A stretch of DNA of 64,000 bases from Oikopleura dioica (Eukaryota > Chordata > Appendicularia > Copelata > Oikopleuridae), in the NCBI GenBank assembly GCA_907165135.1, contig OU015567.1, forward strand, positions 3,415,001 to 3,479,000, given 5' to 3'. A program made the translations under genes and the position numbers. Of the stretch, positions 10,394 to 22,600 are shown piece by piece. The notes below the pieces were generated by a model, which saw only the letters and a list, made by a program, of their open reading frames with translations, made no database searches and had not been told where the DNA came from. How positions within the stretch are numbered: the stretch's first letter is position 1; each line of letters begins with the position of its first letter.

Positions 10394-11200
10394 CTAGCGC
10401 TTTGAAATATGAGATCTACACAATGGGCAAGTGTTATGATTGGCCGCCCATTGTTCTATACAAGCAGAATGGAAGAAATGACCACACGAGTCGATGAATG
10501 AGGCAGTTTCCTGCATTTTGAATTTGCAAATAGCACACTCCGAATTTTTATCATCTTCCTTTAGCTCTTTTTTAATCAGATCATTGATTCGAGAGTGGGC
10601 TGACATTCTTGTGCATGGATACGGTCTGTGTCTTCTGATCCAGGACGCAGGCGGTCTTCGGGTTCTGACCTGCCTTATATTTCTTCGATGACCCCAAATG
10701 ATTTTTCCGTCACGAGTAAGGGCCTCTGGCAGAAGTCTGCCCTCGGTGTCCCTTGGCGGGAGGTATGACCAACCGTTTGCCTGACCAATTTGAGGTCTGA
10801 ACATAGATCTCCATGAATTCAGATCTGGTGGATTCAATGTTTCATCATTTTCTAGTAAGTAGTCGGGTAGAACAATATCTCGTTCCACGGAGCTAGACCG
10901 ACCATTATTTGCATGGTTTATTTGTGATATATGGTTTGGGGAGATGATATCCCCGTCTGAATTGACATAGAGCGGGCGGTGGGCAGGCGGAAGTCCCCTT
11001 CGAGATTGAACTCCTACCCATCCGTTGGTAGATCTTGTTCGAATTAGATTAACAAAATTGTTTGACTGGGGTGAAGGCTCATTGTTTTCAGAATCATTGG
11101 TTTCTAATGGTGGGCCTTCCACAAAAGGAGAATTGCATAAATTGCAGTTGTGTGGATAGATGATAGGCCGAAAGGCATTGCACATTAAGCAGAAATGCAT
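10394..11200 (-). CDS. RING-H2 finger protein within the LTR element
   Basis: A single 268-aa ORF starts at the ATG at 11200. The N-terminus has a small Cys pair cluster (CLMCNAF...CNLC) resembling a zinc ribbon. The middle is polar and Arg-rich (RRNIRQVRTRRPPASWIRR). The C-terminus is a textbook RING-H2 domain: CAICKFKM, then CGHFFHSACIEQWA, then CPLCRSH. RING-H2 proteins usually act as E3 ubiquitin ligases. There is no transmembrane segment, unlike many RING-H2 ligases. It sits between the accessory ORF and the env side, inside LTR boundaries, so it is either a captured host gene or part of a nested insertion. Substrate unknown. Confidence 0.8.
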   Translation of the reverse strand: MHFCLMCNAFRPIIYPHNCNLCNSPFVEGPPLETNDSENNEPSPQSNNFVNLIRTRSTNGWVGVQSRRGLPPAHRPLYVNSDGDIISPNHISQINHANNGRSSSVERDIVLPDYLLENDETLNPPDLNSWRSMFRPQIGQANGWSYLPPRDTEGRLLPEALTRDGKIIWGHRRNIRQVRTRRPPASWIRRHRPYPCTRMSAHSRINDLIKKELKEDDKNSECAICKFKMQETASFIDSCGHFFHSACIEQWAANHNTCPLCRSHISKR

Positions 11201-12390
11201 GTTTCGCCTAAAATAAAGTAAATATTCTGTTTAAGGTAGCCCCAGTGTGTCAGATATAAATATTTTCAAGACTTTTGGTTTTCGAAAATTTTAAATAACT
11301 GTCCAAAATTTTGATTTACAAGAGCAATTATTATAGCAACAACCTGCTCCAGGAGTGATTTAGATATAAAGTCTGTAAGTTTTATATTATTTATACCAAA
11401 ATTTTGGCTAAAAATGCCTTGAAAGGTTAATTCTGTGTTTTGCTGAAAACTCGACTTCGAGCGATCAGCAGACAATTATTTTATTGGAAATTACGTAAAA
11501 GGCTGTGACAAAAGTAAGATCTAGTCTAAATCTTCTATATAAGCCAATTTTGGAACGCTCAATTATTCCTAGATGCGTTTTATTAGCCTCTAAATTTTGA
11601 TAATTTTGGCCTCTATACCCTTAAAATAGACAATTTTTTAGGGATTTTTAGTGCTATATCAAGAATATTTTAACCGCTGAAGAGATTTTTGCTGGACTTT
11701 TTGTGCTAGAGAATTATCACGGCACGATTCATAAAAAAAACGGAAAATTTCAGAAACGAGTCTTGCACCAGAAGCGAGATTATGGAAGTTGAAGGAATTG
11801 TTGGCGCTCTGACTGTTACACTCGCGTATGAAGAAAAATTGAATACGAACAAACTCGTCAGACATCGGAAAATGTTTTACCGTTTTCGATTTTGGCTCGC
11901 ACACGCCGGCAAAAAATGCTGATCCATACAGACTAGGATCATTATCATGTTTGGATGCGGACACAAACAAGGCTTATTCCGTTCCTAAGTTTCAACTAGA
12001 AAAGAAAACTTCAAAGAAAATGAGTTACTCTCTTTGCTGTGCCTTTACTGTATTGAGAATACAATAATGTTAAAAGAACAGTTCCGCGAGCACTTGCGCT
12101 ATTGAAAACAATTATTGAATCTTTCCGAAAAAATGGTAGATTCAAAAGAGTCGATTTAATATTTTGAAATCAACCTTATTTCGAAAAATATTCTTTCAAA
12201 ATCCTCTTGTAGCGAGGCTTTGATTCTCAATTTGTTATTTGTGTTGAGCAGGAATTTTACGGTTTCCAGAAGCAAAAGATCAGCGGTCGGAATTAATCAG
12301 CGCGATCGAAAATAATTATTGACCGCACGTGCGCCTTAAATTTTGAGGGATTGAGATTTCTTTGGCTTTAATTATTTCTATCCTTAAAAA
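11201..12390. other. AT-rich internal sequence, no clear gene
   Basis: Only short open frames occur (minus strand 11266-11475 and 11659-11970). The second contains DPSLYGSAFFAGV, faintly like a plus-strand stretch at 15650-15700 (AEYQGSFFAGL). Neither is convincing as a gene. Confidence 0.4.
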
Positions 12391-12401
12391 GGGATTTCAG
12401 G

Positions 12402-12528
12402 AAGAACTCGATCGGAAGTGAATGAAATGTTCGTTACTGGTCACTTCGGGCCGCCGAAACGGTTCTTTTTGGGAGAAGATGCGCTGATTGATAGCAAGAA
12501 TGGAATCGTTCTTGATGGCGGAAAGGTA
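12402..12528 (+). CDS. Candidate plus-strand exon, unknown protein
   Basis: An acceptor-like ...ggatttcag precedes an open stretch encoding SEVNEMFVTGHFGPPKRFFL, then GEDALIDSKNGIVLDGGK, ending at a good donor (AAAG/GTAATT). It probably belongs to the plus-strand gene that follows, but I could not connect the exons with matching phase. A further open stretch at 12647-12859 may be another exon or a 3' end. Confidence 0.35.
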
Positions 12529-13239
12529 ATTTCGAAGCTCTTTGTTGTTCTAGACTCTTCATTTTAGTTGAAAATTTAGCTCTGGATAGTCTTCCAATAC
12601 TTCGATTAAAAACTAAATCTCGAATCCTATTTCACTGAAGACCTCTTTGAAAAAACGAGAAGATGGATACTTTTGCACTAGAATCTTTAACCACACCGAA
12701 TCATTGGACTGTATGCCCGATAGTAAAGGTAGAACGAAGTTATCCGCTGGTCAAACTGCCATGTTCGAGGAGACAGAGAAAATGCTCCGGGAGTTTTGTA
12801 AGAAGAGCTCAGAAGATCTTGAAAATACATTTGATCTGAAGCTGTCTTGGAACTTATAGAAAAAGAAAATATTCATAACACAGTATTTAATAAAGTGCAA
12901 TATTCAATCCTTTCAAAAGAGTGTTTTTTCTTATTTGAATTAAAGTTGTCATTTGTGAAGGGATAAAACTTCTTTCGTAAAAATAGTACGGCTCCCTTTA
13001 AGCGAATTTCACGTAACCATTTGTTGCCATGGGTAAGTTTTCCATCACTGGCTTGAGAGCTTTCCTTTGTTGTTCAAGTAAAATTTGAGAAACATTCTGT
13101 AGGGCGATCGAAATGGAAAAATTGAAGGGAATGGAGCAATTGATCCCAAAGACGTTGCTTTTGGAAAATCTTATCGGAACGTTGTCGGCAAATTCTTAAG
13201 AGAAGAGGTTTTTGTCTTTCGAGGTTTAAGTAAGCGCCA

Positions 13240-15122
13240 TTGCATAATGGTGCCGGCAAGAAGGTTGAACTGCTAGGTTCGTTCATGCCGACTCTTGCGA
13301 GGGAGCTCTTGTGTTTCATGATTCTGACTTCTATTTCTGGGGGTTTTGGCCTTTTCTTTCTCACTCATCCTTCGGAAAAAAATTTGAAAAAAGAGACAAG
13401 CGGCATGTTAGAACCGATTGTAGTGGTAAATCTGCAACTTCCGCCGTGCCCGCATTGTTCCTCGAAACTTTTGCCCTATCCGTTCATCCCCTGGAATGCC
13501 CTGTGTTGCTCGATGTATTGTCCCGTCCCAATGTCATCTTTTGTAAGTTTAGAATTTAAAAGTAAAAATCTATTGAGTTTCAAACTATTAGATATTTATA
13601 TTTTTAATTTTCAGCTGATCCGAGATCAAGCCATCTTTGAACAGAGAGAGGATCAAAGTATTTGGTTCGTAACCTCCTTGCCGTTTGATCCGCAAAGCTT
13701 TGAGTGGCCTCGCTTTCGCGATCTATGTTACGAGCCCGAGGGCTGGAATTACATCCCTTTCCAGCCTTACCGGCCACGACAAAGTAATAATTGATTAATT
13801 ATAATGTTATTTTTACTAAAATAAGTTGTTCCGATTGCCAATGAGGAGCCGGAAATGGCAGATGACAATGATCAGGGTGATCGAGTTTATGCGGAGCTTC
13901 ATCCAGTCGCTTCTGACGTTGAATCGGAAGATTCCACGCCAGAAGCAGATAGATATTACGCTGATAGCGACAATTTAACGGATGTCGAGCCGATGAGCAT
14001 TGACGGATTCGATCATTATGCAGATGATGAGGCTTCCATTGATGGGTAGATTCTGATTATTTTGATTAAAAGCACTGTGGTTGATTACACAGAATTAATT
14101 TTTTCATTAATTCTTTACAAAAATTCATCATGAAACAGTTCTTAAAATGGCTTTAATTCGCCAAAGAAAAATGAAATGTTGAATAATTGAGGCTCTAAGT
14201 AGCGCACTTGATTTCAGATAGTTCGGAGTAAACGGCAAACCGGCTAAAATTCTGGTGTGTCATTATTCGATAACAGCCAGGCGGTTTTGCTACAAAAACT
14301 ATCATTTATCCATCCTAATTTTTTAAAAAACTTAGAAGTTCTAATGTTTAATAAGCAGTTTTCCAAGTGAATCCGAAGAAGAAGAGGATGATAATGACGA
14401 CATGTCTGTTCACGACTACCGGTCCAGTCTCTTCTCTGATTCAGATTACGACGCAGATTTTGACGGTTTTGACGATTGGGACGGTGATATGGACGACGTC
14501 CCTCTTGATAGATTTGTTGATGAAGAATTCGAAGAAGCGGCACCAGGCATTCAGCCTTTGCTTCCTGAGGATCGCCTTGTTTACAGACAAGAATCAGAGC
14601 TACTCCGGGCCGACTATGATCCTGATCTTCAAGAGCTCTGGGATAGAAGGTACCGAACGGTCGAAGAAAACCGGGAGCTCGGAATCGATGTCTTTAACGG
14701 AGGTCCGCCACTTCAGACGCGTATTGAGTTTTTTGCGCCTCAGGTATTTTGATTCCCTTGGCTTTGATTTCTCGCGCTTTTTCTTTCTGACAGTCAAGTT
14801 TTTCCTTATCTTTCTCAAAAACAGAAACAAGCAGCATTCATCTGATTTCATGTGAAGAAATCTGGGTAACGTTTGAAGCATTGATTGGCTTGGAAAGTAT
14901 CGAAATTTTCAAATAACACTCATAAAACTAACATTTTACATTCTACACTTATTTACGTCGATTAAGGAGGAGTGTCAATTATGCGGTTCAATGTTTTCGA
15001 GAGGCGTACGTTCCGCTTGCCACGAGACGCATCTTCTATGTGAAACATGTGTGCGTGGGCTTGGCCCAAAAGGCCATTATATCTGCCCTTATGACAGAAA
15101 AACGAACCAGATCGTCGAATAA
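13240..15122 (+). CDS. Acidic RING-finger protein, opposite strand inside the LTR element
   Basis: Exons with matching phases are: up to 13542, 13615-13783, 13826-14045 and 14359-14743. They are followed by a probable exon near 14822-14864 and a last exon ending at a TAA at 15122. The 5' end is unresolved. The protein has an N-terminal Cys cluster (CPHCSSK...CCSMYC), an aromatic/Pro segment (FDPQSFEWPRFRDL), a long acidic region (FPSESEEEEDDNDDM, DDWDGDMDDVPLDRF), and a C-terminal RING: CQLCGSMFS, CHETHLLCETC, ICPYDRK. The last ligand pair is C-P-x-D, as in TRAF-type RINGs. It is probably an E3-like ligase. It lies antisense to gag-pol-env, between env and the PPT, so it may be a nested insertion or captured host gene. 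Confidence 0.55.
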
Positions 15123-17527
15123 TTTTAGTTCTCTCTTTTTCCAAAATGACAATTTTTATTGAGTCTGATTTTCAATTACTGTAGTGCCTGTTATGGCAGA
15201 AAACTTCCTGAATAAAATAATGCGCAAAAACTTGCACTTGTTTCACTTAAAAAGCATTGAACGAAAAATTCGTTGTCAAAGACAAGCCAATCACGCATTC
15301 TTTCTTTTCTTTCTTTGCCTGAGTCAGGTTTTTATCAGTGATAAAGCAGCATCGAGGAGAGCTCGCAGAGTTTGAAAGGGGAAAAATCCGTTGAAAAAAA
15401 AAAAAACGTCGGAAAATGATGATTTTTGAAGAGATTTTTGAGCAGAAGGTCTGAGAAAATGCAGCTACAGTATTAGCAGTAACTGTCAGTTGCTTATGGT
15501 AATCTCGCGAGTGAAAATTAATACAAATAGAAAAAGCTCTCAAGTATAATTCCGCTATAAAATTTGGCGTATTTTTTCCAAAATGGAGTTCTTTCTGCCG
15601 AGAAGATCTTTTGAAAGCGATAAATTTTGAAAATTCAATTTTGCGAAAGGAAACTGTCGCCGAATATCAGGGCTCATTTTTTGCCGGACTAAGATTTGTG
15701 GAATCTCGTGGATTTCGATCAATACCCCTAGAACCTGCCTTTCCAGCATTTGAGAAAGCGCATTTTCCCAAAAATCACCTAATGCGAAATTATACGGAAT
15801 TAATGATTGATTTCTATACTGATTCAACTTTATTTTTTCTTGAGGGGACTTGTTCCTAAAGAAAGTATGACTAATCTTATCTTTGAAAGCCTCGATCTTC
15901 CAAATCAGTAATTTCAGATTGTGTTGGAAATCATGAATTCAGAGGAAATTCTAGCGAGAATCCCGAAAGAAATACTGGCACTCAAAATTATATGGAATAA
16001 AGGGGCATCCAACGTGCGAAATTTATTAGCTGTTTTATTTTATGTGCATTAGTGTAAAACTGGAGCAATCTTAGAGTAAATTTAAATTTTTAGCTCTTTT
16101 CCACGACTTTTTTTTGAAGAGAATTAAGGGTATCTAGCTCGTTAATTTAAATTCGGAGAAAGGAAATCGGAAACAGGGGATCTTTGAGTTCGAAGCTTTT
16201 TGTTGCATCTTTCTCACGAACTTGCTTCGTGACTCTTAGAACGTGAGATTACTGCACTAGCGCGTTCGTCACACGGCTTGTGTGTGGCGCCCATGTGAAC
16301 AAAGAAAGCAAGAAAGGATTCTCATCCCAGCCTAAGCCACCTGAGTTCAAGTTTTACTTGCTTAATAATAATCCAGGCATCTAGATTTGAGAATATATTA
16401 ACCAGTCATTCTTTCGTCAGAGAACGTATTATAATTTAAAATATTTGAACAATTACGAATTCATATTAACAAAAACTGCCTTTTAACGCTTCAAAAATGA
16501 CGTCTAATTACGATATTCTCGCACTTAAAAAGCATTTAGGGGACGGTTACCAGGGAAATGACCTCGAGTGAACTAAAATTCGCGCTTCTCGTCGAAAATA
16601 CACTCATGAAAATGAAAAATTGATTGATCAACTTCCTTACGCCGTTTCAGAAAGAACTCGTCGGACATTCAGAAATTGCTGAATCAAAAATTGAAAAAGA
16701 ACCCTTGATTAAATTAGCGCTGGTTCTGCTGGGTAGCTCAAGGCGAGAGCGCTGTCTTGTACAGAGGTTGAGGGTTCAAGTCCTTCTCCGGCAAGCGAAA
16801 ATTTGAAACAGGGTCTTCTTTGATTTTTTGATTTTTGAACTTTAAATGATTAGTCTATCGAAGCTATTCTGTTGGATGTCAATCTTCCCACGAGTTCTAG
16901 AGTCACGTGAACACGTGCTGAGTACAAATCAGAAATTCCAAAAACATTGGTACGCGCATCAACTATAATGTGTTTCGATAGATACAGGCGAGTTCGAGAA
17001 AAGTTGACATTACGCCAGACGGGCATTCAGCGAGTTTCGCATTTTGTTGTTTCGCGGCCACATGATTGGAATATTATGAATTTTTCAAAGGAAATTACTA
17101 ACAAGTTAAATGGAGCTGTATATTTGCATTTGTCTAGGGAATCTAGCGCGCGTATCGACAGATTAAGTACAGTACGGCTTCAGCTGCTCAATCTTGCTCC
17201 TTTTTGACGAGCAGAATCACTCTTTTCCAGATGGAGATTTTGCAAGTCGGAATGCATCAATAAACAAGCCCATTATCACGAGATTTTTCTTACTTTTGGG
17301 CTGATTGAAAGGAAGAGTCGCATGAGTCCGACTAAAAACCGATTCTGCTGTTGATTAACTGCGATTTACAAGAGAATTGAATAATTTCCGGGCATTAAAA
17401 TTGAATTATGTGATTAATAGTAGGCACATTTAGATCTAACTAGGATTTATTTGTACGAATCATAAGAGATACCCTAAATCGATGTTGGCACCCGTAAAAT
17501 GAATGGTTTTCAAAATAAAGCATGGCG
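15123..17527. other. AT-rich internal sequence with one tRNA-like element
   Basis: No convincing protein gene. An open frame at 15611-15859 (plus) has no family resemblance or clear splice support. The tRNA-like sequence at 16727-16794 is listed separately. The minus-strand env stop closes the region at 17528. Confidence 0.4.
16727..16794 (+). tRNA. tRNA-like sequence or degenerate tRNA
   Basis: TGCTGGG and TCCGGCA pair as a full 7-bp acceptor stem. GCTC/GAGC forms a D stem, and GAGGG/CCTTC flank a T loop TTCAAGT. Box B (GGTTCAAGTCC) is canonical. The anticodon arm is defective: no alignment gives a five-pair stem around the best loop CTTGTAC (anticodon TGT, Thr), and the arm-plus-variable region is about four nt short. 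It looks like a decayed tRNA or tRNA-derived sequence rather than a working gene. Confidence 0.4.
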
Positions 17528-19663
17528 TTATAATTCATCAATTTTCGGTTCAATTTGTTCAATTTTCCGGCTCTTTCTGCACAATTTTGTACAGTTAGAT
17601 GTACAGTAATTCTCTTTTAAATAATTTATCAAATGCGCATGTTGTTTCCGCCTTTGTTGCTTTTCTAAATCTCGAATAGTGACCATTTTATGTTTTTGTT
17701 TTTGCAGAGAATAAAAATAAAGTGCTAGAAATAAGAATGCAAAAAGAGATATAGTAATAATGTTACTAAATTCGTTTTTATATCTATAATAAAAGGTCTT
17801 ATTTTTATCAGAATGAAAAGTCGTATAAGTGAGATTATGGTGAATCAAAATAGTACTATTTTCTAAATCATTTTGAAAGTTAACCACGATGTCATCGTAA
17901 TTTTTCTGGATCTCTAGAAAACTCATTATTTGTGTTCCACACTGAAGGTTCAATTTATGATTCCACCTTCTTAATTTTGTTATCCCAACTGGGCTAAACG
18001 TTGCTTTCTCGAGTTTTTCTTTGGGAAAATGGCTTGACTCTAATGGTGAGATCTTTGGGACTGTAAAATGGGAGATCCAAACTGTATCTTCTGACATAAC
18101 AAAAGCACATGGTTTCTTAAGGTGCATTTTCTCGAAGCATGATTCTAGCGATTTTGACTGTATAATTTCGTTAAAGCATTTTATTTTTGGATCGTTTATG
18201 TCTAATTGCTCGTAATTACAATAAATTGAATCTAGAAATTTTGGGCATTTATCGATATTGAATGTATATTCCTGGAAGCTAGCCACTATTTTTGGAACAA
18301 ATGCTTTTCGAAAGACAAAATAATCGTCACTTCGGTGGTCTGGGACAGGAATATTATTTATTCTTCTAGTATCGTCCATTTTCCACAATAACGGGTGAGT
18401 AAATTCTATATAAAATTGAAGCAAGATTTAATTATGCGCTTTGGTTGCTGCGATGTTAACGAGTCGATAGTTTTGTTATTTATATTTGTGAGCCAAATTT
18501 CCCGGTGTTTTACTTTGGATACTATTGATTATTTCAGTCACTTCACTCCTAAAATTCGTAAAATGCTCAAAAATTATATTTCTAAAGTGATTTTCAGTGA
18601 TTGCTTCTATCAAGGAACATTCTTGTTGGATTAATTTGTTTAAAGAGACTTTATTATGATAGACGTTTTGTTGGAGATCTTCGATGTTTGATCTCTCATC
18701 GGCAATAATATTTTTCAAGTCTTTCGTTGATTGGTAATTCAAAAATGATGTTGACAGCGCTGCCAGGCTCAGAATGCTACCTAACCCGCGGGGTTTTCTA
18801 TCCAAAACTGGATCAAAGGTTTTAACAGCTGTGATGTTATAAATAACGAATGAGAGACAGTTCCGATTGTAGTCAAACTCGGCGGGGCCCATGCCGGGTT
18901 CGTGGCTTGTCTCAAACTCGAAAGTTACTGTTGGATTCTGAGATTGGGAATTCCCGAAAGGTAAGAAAAAATAGCTGTGTCCATCTTTTTCAGTCTCAAG
19001 AATGGCTTTTTCGTTGTCTGATGCAAAAATTTGAATCGAATTTTTACGAAGTGAAGCTGTATTAAGAAGGACTGCGTCGGCTGGCTCTTGTAACTGGAGT
19101 GAGTAAGTCAACCGAATAGTCCCTTTGTCGGTGCTGTTCCGACATTGTTCAAGTGGTGAATATCCTGAGGCTCTTATTTGATCAATAATTGAGTCCGAAG
19201 TTAGCGTTTTTCGACAATTTTCATTTACACAGATTGCGCTCTCGGAATTTTTTATGAGAATATCTTTAATAACAATTTCTTTTTCATTTTCGAGAAGAGA
19301 GAGCTCGTTATTGATCAAATGGCGGGCGGATACATCCTCCATGTGGATGTTCTCCAATTTTAGCCAATGAGCGTAGTTACGGTTCATTTCGTGCTCATAG
19401 ATTTTGCTCAGGTTTTTTCGAATATTAACGCAATTGTGCGTTTCCTCATTGAAATCAGTGAAGGGGGCATTAATGTCGATCACGAAGGTGCGGCGGACCT
19501 CGTCGGAGATGAAGTAGGCGCCAGGGCCGTACTCGGATATCTCCAGCCCGCTTTCCATCGGATCGGCGCATGCAACCCTTATAAGAATGAAGGAGATGAA
19601 GATTCTACATCTTGTAATTGATCTTCTTCCGAGATCTGAGGTTGTAAGCTTTGTCTTCCTCAT
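17528..19663 (-). CDS. env: Env-like class I fusion glycoprotein of the LTR element
   Basis: The ATG at 19663 overlaps the pol 3' end by about 60 nt. A signal-like hydrophobic segment sits at residues 18-32. There is a furin-type site (DRKPR) followed by a Gly/Ala/Leu-rich stretch (GLGSILSLAALS) like a fusion peptide, then heptad-like sequence. A second part has many cysteines, a transmembrane helix (IITISLFAFLFLALYF) and a basic tail. The frame stops at 18476 and a second stop follows near 18433, before the same frame reopens to 17528. Either two nonsense changes break the gene or a short in-phase intron removes both; GT and AG candidates exist on either side. Role, if intact: receptor binding and membrane fusion. 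Confidence 0.8.
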
Positions 19664-22600
19664 TCTCGGAATCTTTTCTACGAATGTTGGTTCTGAGATT
19701 TTGGACGTCCAAAGGAGAGTTTGTGATTGGAGTTTGCTTGTCAGAATTTTCTATGATATCATGATTAGTATTAAAAAGTAAATTTTTCTTAGAACTAAGG
19801 GTCTCCTTATCTTCTGGAGTCATATCGATTTTGATTAAATATCGTCGGTTTCGAATAAGCCTTGTGCCCAATAAAAGATGCTCAATATAATAAGCCGAAA
19901 CTCCTCTTTTCTCCAAAATTTTGTATGGTCCCAGATTAACCTTTTTATGGGAATTAAGGACGTCCGTCTGATTCTTGAGAACCACTATTTCTCCTTCTTT
20001 CAGTTCATGAATTCTTTTATCCTTTATAAGAAATTTTTCGCGTTTTGCTCTTGCTAGTTCGAGGTGATAATTGTCTAAAATTTCAACATATTGCAAGATG
20101 TCTTTAAAATTAACTGATTCTTCAGTAATTTTGAGAGAGCCAAAGTGGGTTGGAGGGTCGATATTTCTTGCGACCTGGGCTGGGGTAAGTCCCTTAAGCC
20201 CTTCTTGTTCCGGTGGTTGTAAAGATTGCAACTCATTTGCACAACGAAATTTGCATCGCTAAATTTCAATTTTGCAGTTCTTATAAATGCGCGAAGATCT
20301 CTATGCGCACGTTCGACTCTGTTAGAACGTGAGTTATAAGGGGAAATGAGAGATCGATCGACATGCATGAAAGAAAGTGCTTCATGAACTGCGCAGTTAA
20401 GGAATTCGCCTCCGTTATCTGAGACGAGTAAAGCTTGCCCTTGGCAGCCGAATTCACTGAGTAGCAATATAATCGCTGGAATGACATCCTGCTTTTTCTT
20501 TGACATGACTCTTCGAACAGAGAGATGAAGAGAGAAGTCATCGAGCAAGGTAAGGTAGTGGAGCAGTTTGTCCCCAACTGTGAGCTCGATGAGATCGACA
20601 AAAACTTTTGTATAGCATGCGTGAGAAGGTTTAAATGAAACGATGTCCTTTTTAGACTTAAATCTAGATGGCTGGACTATATTACAGTAGAGGCAGCCTC
20701 CAACTGCTTCTGCAATCGCTTGTGTCTTGTTTTCCAGCCAGATTGGCTCTGTTTTGAGCTTCTCTTCGATCGGTGCCTTGCCTGAATGGGCTGTGGCCAC
20801 ATGGTAAAAATTGACAAAATCCTTAGTGAGTGATTTTGGAATGATCGCGAGAAGATCGCCTCTTTTAGTGGAGCGATATAGTAAGCCATTATGCAACCTG
20901 AAAATAGTTTTGTCGATAGTCACTGATGATTTTTTGTGAAGCTTCTCACGAATTTTCGAAAATTTATCAGACATCATCTGATGTTTTTTGATGGTTTCAA
21001 TATCCACCACTGGTCGTTGTTGGCGGAAAATTTCCGTATTGAGCTGATTGAGAGTTTTATGCTCTTTAGTTATATTTTCAGGGTCAAAGAAACTTTTCTT
21101 GACCTTTCCGATTTCAAGGACAGGTAACCTGGAGAGTGCATCGGCGACCCCTATGAGCGGGTGCTCGCCTGGGATATAATGGACCGTACAAAGCGGATAT
21201 TCGAGAAGCCTAGAAAAAGCAAGTCGCACTCTGCTGCTACCGGAGGTTTTCAGTTTGCACAAGTGCTTGGCACCTTCCAGGGACTTATGATCGCAAAGAA
21301 GCATAAATGGTCGGTCTTTTGGGATAAGATCCTCAAAAGCCTTAAGGCAATGACCTAGTCCTATAAGTTCTCTGGCTCGACTTGACAGTAACTGTTCCTG
21401 CTTGTCGAGGGCGCGGCTAGCGTAGCCAGCGACGGTTATATTGGTAATAACGTCCTCATTTTTCGTTAGGTTGCCGATAATGCAACCTGTTCTTGTCAGC
21501 GACGTATCTGCGGCTAAAAATAAGCTGTCTGGGTCACCCTCAGAGGGGTATCTAAGATGGTCGACGCTGACGCCTTTCTTGATTTCCTCTTTCAGCTCGT
21601 CGATTCCTTTTGTTATGGTTTCATTGAGTTGGAACTCCTTTCCTTTCCCAATTTCCTTTGTCAAGGGCTCAAGAAGTGCCGACATTTTGGGAATGAGTCT
21701 TGAGTAGTAGTTAAGGGAACCGATGAATCTCTGACCTTCCTTCTGGTTACGAGGATAGTCAAGGTCAAGTAGAGCTTTGACTTTCATATCGTCAGCTCTG
21801 ATTCCATTTTCAGTAATTAAGAAACCAAGAAATTTTGCTTCTTTTTTGAAAAATTCACATTTTTGGAGGGCAATGACTAGATTTTGGTCCGACATACGAT
21901 GAAGGAGTCGGTCAACACATTTATTGTGAAATCTCTCGTTCACAATGATGAAAAAGTCATCAAGGTAATTGACAAGGAAGTAATCCTTGTTCATGCCCTC
22001 AGTTCCGCTCATGACTTTATTGATAAAATACTGGAAAGTTGCAGGGCTGCTGGAGAGTCCTTGTGACATCCGCTGATATCGAAATTGCTCTCCTCCGAAA
22101 AGGAAGCTTGTTACATCGCGGCTTTTTTCCCGGATGCTAATTAAGTAGAAAGCATTACGGACGTCCAGGCCGATAAAGTATATTTTGTCATGAGGGAAAC
22201 GATTTTTGAGCGTCGTTATTGCGGAGCTTATTTTTGATAGGACCGATCGGATCGGTAGTGACGGATATTTTGGAATGATCAGTCTGCTGTTAACACTGCG
22301 CGGCCCGCAACTTGAGTAATTATTAACGACACGAATGGAATTATCTTTCTTTTTCACAAATAATACTGGAGAGTTCCAGGCGGAACAACATTCTTGGATA
22401 ATTCCGGCGTCTTTAAGCTCTTTGAGCTTCTGCTCGACGCTTTCCTGCATGCTTATATCTATTTTATAAGGCTTAGTATAGACTGGATCTGAATTGTCTT
22501 TCAATTTTAATTCCGTTAGGTAATGAGCCGAAAGTCCAGCGTCACTCACGTTTCGTGAGAATGACCAGCTGTACTTTTTGAGAATTTCTATCAAATTTGC

